From Vibrio sp. VB16 (GTDB lineage: Bacteria; Pseudomonadota; Gammaproteobacteria; Enterobacterales; Vibrionaceae): a stretch of 64,000 nucleotides of DNA. This document shows positions 63,278 to 64,000 of this stretch, piece by piece. The notes under the pieces were generated by a model. The model ran no database searches and was not told the origin of the DNA. It saw nothing but the letters and a program-made list of their open reading frames with translations. Numbering within the stretch: the first letter of the stretch is position 1; each line of letters begins with the position of its first letter. The translations under genes and the position numbers were made by a program. The stretch lies in the NCBI RefSeq assembly GCF_015594925.2, contig NZ_CP087590.1, positions 434,001 to 498,000 of the forward strand, given 5' to 3'.

Positions 63278-64000
63278 CTAACGCAGCACCTTTTTATCTC
63301 TTGCGGCTAGGGCGGCAAAGCAGGTACAAATTAATGCTACAGCAGCGATAAGCAGTAAAGGAATGGTCCATGAATCGCTTTTAGCGTGGATCTGACCAAC
63401 AATCGTTGGGCCCGTTGCTGCTAGAGCATAGCCAATGCCTTGGGACATGCCAGAGAGCGCTGCGGCTTGGCTGGCATTTTCGGTTCGCAAGCCAATAAAT
63501 GACAAAGCAATGATAAACGTAGAGCAATTCGTAAGGCCAAACAGTCCAACCCAAAATATGGCTAAATCGGGAAGGTAAAGTAAGCCAATTAAAGCGATAA
63601 ACACACTAAAGGCACATACAGTAATAAGCCATCGCTGGTTGTTCTTTCTGCCTAGCACTGGAAGTAACAGTAACCCAGGGACCATTGTCGAGAACTGCAA
63701 AAATCCGTAGATATAGCCGGCATCAATCTCACTGTAACCAAGGTCGTTTAATATTTTTGGCAGCCAACCTGCTAAAGAGTAAAAGGTGAATGAGTTTAGA
63801 CCTAAGGCCAATGTAACTTGCCATGCGACACTGCTTTTTAGCAAACTGCGTATTGAGGTCGAACTGTCGACAGTATGTTGGTTTTTCACTTCCGACGTTT
63901 TTTTTCTGATTTTTGGAAACCAGATGGTGAGAGCGAGGATAGGAAATAATACGTTCATAAAGAGAGCAAGCTGCCACCCAGTTGAACCAAAAAAAGTAAG
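63278..64000 (-). CDS. MFS transporter of the CynX/NimT type, C-terminal part (runs off window)
   Basis: About 241 residues are seen; the frame stays open to base 64000 (LTFFGSTGWQLALFMNVLFP), so the gene starts beyond the window. Six or seven hydrophobic segments make up the C-terminal half. GMSQGIGYALAATGPTIVGQ and the SWTIPLLLI segment are typical of the cyanate/2-nitroimidazole transporter subfamily. Substrate unknown. An ATG at 63958 is internal. The 248 bp between this gene and the small membrane protein hold no clear gene, only a short protein-like fragment on the minus strand ending at 63101. Confidence 0.85.
   Translation of the reverse strand, partial: LTFFGSTGWQLALFMNVLFPILALTIWFPKIRKKTSEVKNQHTVDSSTSIRSLLKSSVAWQVTLALGLNSFTFYSLAGWLPKILNDLGYSEIDAGYIYGFLQFSTMVPGLLLLPVLGRKNNQRWLITVCAFSVFIALIGLLYLPDLAIFWVGLFGLTNCSTFIIALSFIGLRTENASQAAALSGMSQGIGYALAATGPTIVGQIHAKSDSWTIPLLLIAAVALICTCFAALAARDKKVLR

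Overview
The window is core chromosome of a gamma-proteobacterium of the family Vibrionaceae, most likely Vibrio or a close relative. The evidence is the gene set and order (6S RNA-zapA-ygfB-ubiH-ubiI, nadB/rpoE-rseABC-lepA-lepB-rnc-era-recO-pdxJ-acpS, barA-rlmD-relA-mazG-pyrG-eno-ftsB-ispDF-truD-surE-pcm-nlpD-rpoS-mutS, yhcC-diguanylate cyclase-arcB/arcA-thrABC), the protein sequences, and the AT-rich intergenic regions. I see no prophage, insertion sequence, CRISPR array, rRNA or tRNA. Nearly all of it is housekeeping DNA, so I looked mainly for small genes, regulatory RNA and breaks in gene order.

Layout. 1-1520 (minus): 3' part of rpiA's neighbourhood (rpiA itself runs off the left edge), ygfA, 6S RNA, zapA. 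1783-4778 (plus): ygfB, ubiH, ubiI, with pepP absent from its usual place. 4904-6839 (minus): ytfK, a 760-bp gap holding a candidate small RNA, ygfZ. 7016-7667 (plus): sdhE-ygfX, convergent with nadB (minus). 9724-19000 (plus): sigma-E operon rpoE-rseABC, lepA-lepB-rnc-era, recO-pdxJ-acpS. 19057-21843 (minus): barA. 21979-35991 (plus): rlmD-relA-mazG, pyrG, eno, ftsB-ispD-ispF-truD-surE-pcm-nlpD-rpoS. 36063-38624 (minus): mutS. 38937: pncC, not followed by recA as usual. 39425-48984 (minus): mtnN-cbiB-btuF-yadS and gltBD. 49537-54702 (plus): yhcC, a PAS-GGDEF diguanylate cyclase, arcB; arcA convergent. 55503-57637: a low-gene-density stretch with a perfect FNR site, an interrupted small gene, an RraA-family gene and a small outer-membrane-type protein. 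57638-62496: thrL-thrABC with its attenuator. 62634-64000 (minus): a small unknown membrane protein and the 3' part of an MFS transporter.

How it fits together. The window is rich in global stress and redox regulators: RelA and YtfK (ppGpp), RpoS and NlpD, RpoE with RseABC, BarA (Csr pathway), ArcB/ArcA and a probable FNR site. These sit among translation, membrane and cell-division factors (LepA, LepB, RNase III, Era, FtsB, ZapA) and biosynthetic operons (ubiquinone, NAD, PLP, isoprenoid, glutamate, threonine, cobalamin salvage).

The points most worth checking are: the FNR-box-linked small gene with an in-frame UGA beside arcA; a 21-codon upstream ORF with an internal hairpin before gltB; a terminator-defined candidate small RNA between ytfK and ygfZ; an RraA-family protein that keeps the D-X20-R-D aldolase motif; a 9-codon mini-ORF with a strong Shine-Dalgarno overlapping the start of a small membrane protein; and the missing pepP and recA at their usual positions. 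I found no convincing wholly new multi-gene system.
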